The notes below the pieces were generated by a model. The model saw nothing but the letters and a program-made list of their open reading frames with translations, had not been told where the DNA came from and did no database searches. This document shows positions 60,211 to 64,000 of a DNA stretch of 64,000 nt, piece by piece (position 1 is the first letter of the stretch; each line of letters starts with the position of its first letter). The stretch is from Mesorhizobium sp. (GTDB lineage: Bacteria; Pseudomonadota; Alphaproteobacteria; Rhizobiales; Rhizobiaceae), in NCBI RefSeq assembly GCF_023954305.1, contig NZ_JAMLIG010000001.1, positions 868,001 through 932,000 of the forward strand, read 5' to 3'. The position numbers and the translations under genes were made by a program.

Positions 60211-61598
60211 TCGGCGAAGGCCGCCAGGACGCGGACCCAGGAGCGGATGCCCTTTCGGAAGCTCGACAGGTCGTATTTCTCGTTGGGACTGTGGATGCGA
60301 TTGTCGAAGCGGGCGAAGCCGACCAGCAGCGAATTCATCCCCAGCCGCTCCTGGAAGACGGTGGCGATCGGGATCGACCCGCCCGTACCGGCGATGGCCG
60401 AGCGGCCCCATTCATCCTTGAGCGCCCCCAGCGCCTTGCGCAGGAGCGGGCTGTCGACCGGCATGACCGTCGCCGAACTCGAACCGTGGTTGCGGAACTC
60501 GACGCTGCAGTCGGCGGGTATCATGGCGCGGACATGGTCGCGGAAGGCCTTTTGGATCTTCGCGGGATCCTGCCCCTCGACCAGGCGGAAGGAGAGCTTC
60601 ACGTTCGCCTCCGCCGGGATGACCGCCTTGAACCCCTCGCCGGCATAGCCGCCGGAAATGCCGCTGACGTCGAAGGACGGACGAGACCAGACCTGCTCCA
60701 GAACCGTGCGCCGCTTCTCGCCCGCGGGGATCGACAGGCCGATGTCGCCGAGGAATTTCGCCTCGTCGAACGGCTCCTTCAGCCAGCGCTCGGCGAGTTC
60801 GGGCGGCAGGTCCTTCACGCCGTCATAGAAGCCCGCCAGCGCCACGCTCCCGTCCGGATTGCGCAGGCTGGAGATGATGTCGGCGACGAGCTGGATCGGA
60901 TTGCGCGCCGCATTGCCGTAGATGCCTGAATGCAGGTCGCGGTCGGCGCAGCGCACCCGGAACTCCTCCTTGACGATGCCGCGCAGCATCGTGGTGATCG
61001 CCGGGGTCTCGTCGTCCCACATGTCGGTGTCGCAGACGAGCATGACGTCGGCCTTCAGTTCCCCGGCGGCCGCGTCGAGGAAGGCCGGCAGGCTTGGGCT
61101 GCCGGACTCCTCCTCGCCTTCGAGCAGCACCGACACGCGGATCGGCAGCTTGCCGGTCACGTCCTTCCAGGCGCGGCAGGCTTCGAGGAAGGTGAACAGC
61201 GCGCCCTTGTCGTCGGATGTGCCGCGGGCGACGATATGCATATCGCCGTTCGGCTGCGGCACCAGCACCGGCTCGAACGGATCGGAATTCCACAGGTTCA
61301 GTGGATCGACAGGCTGGACGTCGTAGTGGCCGTAGAACAGCACATGCGCCCCCTCCCCCGAATGATCATGGGCGACGACCATCGGATGCCCGGTGGTGAG
61401 GCGCACCGAGGCATCGAATCCCATGCCGGCAAGATCGGCCGCCAGCCATTCGGCGCAACGCAGGCACTCGGCCTTGTAGGCCGGATCGGTCGAGACGGAA
61501 GGGATGCGGACCAGCTCGAACAGGCGCCCGAGCGAGGCATCGAGACCGGCCTCGGCGTGGGCGAGGACGGCGGGGAGGTGGGCACTTGGTTCGGTCAC
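60207..61598 (-). CDS. M20-family dipeptidase
   Basis: This 463-residue metallopeptidase has the metal-binding motifs FYGHYDVQPVDP, ARGTSDDKG, LLEGEEESGSPSL and a late RIHSPNEKYDL. The pattern is that of the carnosinase/CNDP-like dipeptidases. I chose the GTG at 61598 because GGAGAATATTGC precedes it. It is the first gene of a two-gene unit with the nucleoside hydrolase. Confidence 0.9.
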   Translation of the reverse strand: MTEPSAHLPAVLAHAEAGLDASLGRLFELVRIPSVSTDPAYKAECLRCAEWLAADLAGMGFDASVRLTTGHPMVVAHDHSGEGAHVLFYGHYDVQPVDPLNLWNSDPFEPVLVPQPNGDMHIVARGTSDDKGALFTFLEACRAWKDVTGKLPIRVSVLLEGEEESGSPSLPAFLDAAAGELKADVMLVCDTDMWDDETPAITTMLRGIVKEEFRVRCADRDLHSGIYGNAARNPIQLVADIISSLRNPDGSVALAGFYDGVKDLPPELAERWLKEPFDEAKFLGDIGLSIPAGEKRRTVLEQVWSRPSFDVSGISGGYAGEGFKAVIPAEANVKLSFRLVEGQDPAKIQKAFRDHVRAMIPADCSVEFRNHGSSSATVMPVDSPLLRKALGALKDEWGRSAIAGTGGSIPIATVFQERLGMNSLLVGFARFDNRIHSPNEKYDLSSFRKGIRSWVRVLAAFAE

Positions 61599-61673
61599 GC
61601 AATATTCTCCATCAGTCTGCCACGCCGCGTCCATTCCGCGCGGCGTCATAGGGGAAGCGTAGCGCCCCTCCAT

Positions 61674-61818
61674 CGTCATACCGGAGGCCGAAGGCCATCC
61701 AGTATCCATTCTTCTCTGCAGTTACACGCCGAAAACACCTGCCTCCGTGGCAAGTTCGGCAGCGCCTTCCTCCCGGCGATCGATAGTTCCCGGCTGGCCT
61801 CCGGCCGCCGGGATGACG
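61674..61818. repeat. Imperfect inverted repeat element (REP-like)
   Basis: The left arm (61674-61710, CGTCATACCGGAGGCCGAAG...) matches the reverse complement of the right arm (61782-61818, ...CCGGCCGCCGGGATGACG) with about eight mismatches over 37 bases. The CGTCATNCCGGNGGCCGNAGGCC core is a widespread repeat type in alphaproteobacteria. It lies in the 400-bp region without genes between 61599 and 61998. Confidence 0.7.
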
Positions 61819-61910
61819 TCGCGCATGAGTGTACCGGCGGCCGGACATCGTCCGCCACGTGCATCGATCGCCGCCGTCAAAAAAAAAGCGATTCCGCCAA
61901 CCCCTTGTTC

Positions 61911-61938
61911 CCATTCGCCATTCACCATTCACCATTCA
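61911..61938. repeat. Tandem CCATTCA heptamers
   Basis: Four consecutive 7-bp units (one CCATTCG, three CCATTCA) lie 34 bases after a run of nine A at 61879-61887. They lie 61 bases upstream of the hypothetical gene at 61999. No gene overlaps. The heptamer array recalls the short-unit arrays at 17.5 and 30.6 kb. Confidence 0.85.
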
Positions 61939-61998
61939 CTTTTCCATCCACACCCTTTCGAGCGTGCATGACACTGTCGGCGATGAAAGGAGCCGGCG

Positions 61999-62439
61999 AT
62001 GACTTGGAAGGCGAAGACAGGAAGGGACGAGCGGGTGCTTGACAGCATCAACGCCCGTCTGCTGTCGCTCGCCGATCTCGGCGAAAGGGCGGCCTGCCGC
62101 TCCCCCTGGGTCCGCTTCTGCGTGCTGTGGAGCCTGTGCCAGGCCGATGCCATCATCCGGGAGTTCGTCGCCGGCTCGACCTGGAACCCGGCCGGCAGGC
62201 TCTGGACCCCATCGCTGCCGATAGTGCGCTACGGGACCGAACCGGCCGACGCCCACGCGCTCGCCGCCTCCCTCCGCGCCTTGGCGCAGATCGTGCAGGC
62301 GATGGCCGAGCAGATCCGCCGTATCTCGTTCCTGCATCCCGAGGGGGCGGGCGGGAACCGCGGCTGCAACCTCGACCTGGACGTATTGTTCCGCAAGCTC
62401 GGGACCTTCCTTCCGCCCGAACTGCGCGACACGTCGTGA
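61999..62439 (+). CDS. Hypothetical protein, 146 residues
   Basis: This soluble protein starts MTWKAKTGRDERVLDSINAR and is helical, with a central RFCVLWSLCQADAIIREFVA and conserved-looking LRALAQIVQAMAEQIRRIS. There is no signal peptide. AAAGGAGCC lies just upstream of the ATG, a better ribosome binding site than most neighbours have, so I accept it. I recognise no family. Its 3' end is followed by the GGGGACAGT repeat. Confidence 0.6.
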   Translation: MTWKAKTGRDERVLDSINARLLSLADLGERAACRSPWVRFCVLWSLCQADAIIREFVAGSTWNPAGRLWTPSLPIVRYGTEPADAHALAASLRALAQIVQAMAEQIRRISFLHPEGAGGNRGCNLDLDVLFRKLGTFLPPELRDTS

Positions 62440-62449
62440 GGCAGGCTCA

Positions 62450-62528
62450 GGGGACAGTCTACTTTGTTTCCGCCCGCGCAAAGCTTGCACGGGCGACGCC
62501 CTCATGCGGAAAAAAGCAAACTGTCCCC
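62450..62528. repeat. GGGGACAGT inverted repeat (REP-like hairpin)
   Basis: GGGGACAGT at 62450-62458 is the reverse complement of ACTGTCCCC at 62520-62528. The arms extend inward with GGGGACAGTCTACTTTG against GGGGACAGTTTGCTTTTT, with few mismatches. GGGGACAGT-CTTT hairpins are typical of repeats mobilised by RAYT-type transposases. None is visible here. It lies between two convergent genes and may act as a terminator. Confidence 0.8.
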
Positions 62529-62611
62529 GGCACTTAAATCGGCACTTGCCTTTGGGAAAACCGGCCGACCCGAGCGCGAGCGCGGACGGAGCCACGTACG
62601 CCGCAGCCAGC

Positions 62612-63934
62612 TCACGCACCCGCATCGATCCGCTTCATCTCCGCCTTGAACGCCGACGCCACCTGCAGCGCGTCGCGCATCACCTTCTGTCGCTCCAGCG
62701 TCAGGACCTCGCGGTCGCGCATCAGCCAGCGGCCGGCGACCATGACGTCGCGCACGTCGTCGGCCAGCGTCGAATAGACCAGCGTCGCGTAAGGGTCGTA
62801 GATCGGCTGGAGGCGCGGCGCGGAGAGGTCGATGCGCACCAGGTCCGCCTGCTTGCCGCCTTCGAGCGAGCCGATCCGGTCGTCCAGCCCCAGCACCTTG
62901 GCCCCCTCGATCGTCGCCATGCGGATCACCTCGACCACCGGCATCGGCTTGCGCGAATGGCCGGCGAGCTTCTGGAACATGGTCACCGGTCCGAGCTGCG
63001 CGAACAGGTCGAGCCCGTTGCCGCTCATCGGGCCGTCGGTGCCGATGCCGACCGGCAGCCCCGCCCTGCGCATGGCCTCGACCGGCGCGATGCCCCTGCC
63101 CGCCTTGGCGTTGGAGCGGGCATTGTGGGCGACGCAGACGCGGGCATGCGCCATCTTCTCGATGTCGCTCTCGTTGACATGCAGGCAGTGGGCGCAGATC
63201 AGCCCCTGGCGCAGCAGGCCCGCCTTCTCGACCACCTCGACCGGCCGCAGCCCGTGGGTCTTCGCGCACCACTCCATCTCCGAATCCATTTCGGCGAGGT
63301 GGATCTGCACCGGCACGTCGGGATTGTCGTCGGCCCACCGCGCGATGCGGTTCATCACCGCGATGTCCGTCGAATAGGGCGCGTGCGGGGCAATGGAGGG
63401 CGTCACGCACGAATGGCCGCGGAACTCGGCGACGAGTTCCTCGGTCAGCGCGAAGCCTTCGTCGATGGTCTTGTGATCGGGCGGATTGAAGTCGGCAATC
63501 GTCTGGCCGACGACGCCGCGCATGCCGGCCTGGTCGATCACGCGGCCGACCTCGGTCTCGAAGTAGTACATGTCCGCCACGGCGGTGACGCCGGAACTGA
63601 TCATCTCGTAGACGCCCAGCGCCGTGCCGGCGCGAACCATCTCCGGCGTGACGAACTTGCGCTCCATCGGCAGCACGTAGCGGTAGAGCCGGTCGTCCAC
63701 GTCTTCGCCCAGCCCCCGGAACAGCGTCATGGCGATGTGGCAATGCGGGTTGACCATGCCGGGCATCAGGATGTCGCCGGAAAGGTCGATCGTCTCGGCG
63801 CCGGGGATCTGTGGCGGCGCGCCGGCGCCGGTTGCCGTGATCGTCTCGCCGTCGACCTGCACCCAGCCGTTCTCGATGACGGGCATGTCGGGGGTGCAGG
63901 GAAGGAGAAGGGCGTTGGTCAGGAGGAGGGTCAT
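62612..63934 (-). CDS. Amidohydrolase, TRZ/ATZ or MTA/SAH deaminase type
   Basis: This 440-residue metal-dependent hydrolase has the first metal site as NPHCHIAMT (His64 and His66), then IHLAEMDSE, ICAHCLHVNES and VGIGTDGPMSGNGLDLF. The pattern is that of the TRZ/ATZ family, which includes 5-methylthioadenosine/S-adenosylhomocysteine deaminase, guanine deaminase and triazine hydrolases. The substrate cannot be told apart by sequence alone; a deaminase for a purine-like compound is most likely. The gene lies alone, with the window ending 66 bases upstream. Confidence 0.88.
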   Translation of the reverse strand: MTLLLTNALLLPCTPDMPVIENGWVQVDGETITATGAGAPPQIPGAETIDLSGDILMPGMVNPHCHIAMTLFRGLGEDVDDRLYRYVLPMERKFVTPEMVRAGTALGVYEMISSGVTAVADMYYFETEVGRVIDQAGMRGVVGQTIADFNPPDHKTIDEGFALTEELVAEFRGHSCVTPSIAPHAPYSTDIAVMNRIARWADDNPDVPVQIHLAEMDSEMEWCAKTHGLRPVEVVEKAGLLRQGLICAHCLHVNESDIEKMAHARVCVAHNARSNAKAGRGIAPVEAMRRAGLPVGIGTDGPMSGNGLDLFAQLGPVTMFQKLAGHSRKPMPVVEVIRMATIEGAKVLGLDDRIGSLEGGKQADLVRIDLSAPRLQPIYDPYATLVYSTLADDVRDVMVAGRWLMRDREVLTLERQKVMRDALQVASAFKAEMKRIDAGA

Positions 63935-64000
63935 GGGGTGCCCCCGGCAATCGCGTCGGTGGTCGCCCTATGGCGCCCCCCCCTGTCCTGCCGGACATCT

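Larger units (their letters stand above)
61599..61998. other. 400-bp region without a gene, filled with repeats
   Basis: No convincing gene is present. From left to right it holds a weak GC hairpin (61623-61645), the REP-like inverted repeat (61674-61818), a run of nine A (61879-61887) and the CCATTCA heptamers (61911-61938). The promoter of the hypothetical gene at 61999 should lie at its right end. Confidence 0.75.

Overview
The window is high-GC DNA from an alphaproteobacterium, most likely a Rhizobiales member close to Mesorhizobium/Phyllobacteriaceae. I infer this from protein families and repeat types, not from a marker gene; there is no rRNA or tRNA gene. Genes are closely packed, often with overlapping start and stop codons. 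Most of the sequence is chromosomal housekeeping and metabolic DNA with small accessory patches.

Layout. 1-1.75 kb: the 3' end of an AsmA-like gene and a small membrane protein, then a 162-bp palindromic repeat element. 1.9-6.1 kb: a putrescine ABC importer (potFGHI, minus strand). 6.2-7.9 kb: a DMT-family permease and a ferric-reductase-like haem membrane protein. 7.86-10.6 kb: an accessory patch with an intact ParE-type toxin-antitoxin pair, a quinone-reductase-like MDR gene, a second paralogous pair whose toxin is broken, and a frameshifted pRiA4b ORF-3-like gene. 10.6-13.6 kb: an XRE/ScfR-type regulator divergent from isocitrate lyase, with TTTACA repeats between them. 14.4-16 kb: a membrane-anchored WD40 protein. 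16-19.2 kb: a gamma-glutamylputrescine-type pair (glutamine synthetase-like and FAD oxidase) split by a four-helix-bundle (23S-IVP/S23-like) gene enclosed in inverted arrays of an 8-bp repeat. 19.3-25 kb: a CAP lipoprotein, DUF2189 protein, KAS III, DUF2188 protein, SDR, HicBA and an aldehyde dehydrogenase.

25.2-29.3 kb: an Entner-Doudoroff operon (zwf-pgl-edd). 29.2-31.7 kb: a DUF982 protein, a GlxA-type regulator and folD, with a second inverted-repeat element after folD. 31.7-41.2 kb: an exopolysaccharide cluster (GumC/Wzz-like co-polymerase, flippase, four glycosyltransferases, O-antigen-ligase-type polymerase) with CtrA-like TTAA-N7-TTAA sites in its intergenic regions. 41.2-42.7 kb: proC and a VapBC-like pair. 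42.7-47.7 kb: a periplasmic imelysin / di-haem / imelysin / DUF1513 operon of iron-related type. 47.8-53.1 kb: a COG4091 dehydrogenase and a large secreted caspase-like TPR protein. 53.2-57.3 kb: a DUF6455 protein with a perfect FNR/FixK box, a TetR regulator, and a response regulator / hybrid kinase pair with a small exported protein. 57.3-64 kb: nucleotide and peptide salvage (phosphoribosyltransferase, two M20 hydrolases, nucleoside hydrolase, amidohydrolase), with a 400-bp intergenic region full of repeats.

Functional links. Putrescine imported by PotFGHI could be gamma-glutamylated and oxidised by the 16-19 kb pair. Sugars would pass through zwf-pgl-edd, and acetyl-CoA through isocitrate lyase. 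The most unusual structure is the four-helix-bundle gene at 17.5 kb: its inverted repeats supply both the upstream gene's stop codon and its own ribosome binding site. A related inverted repeat without a gene lies at 30.6 kb.
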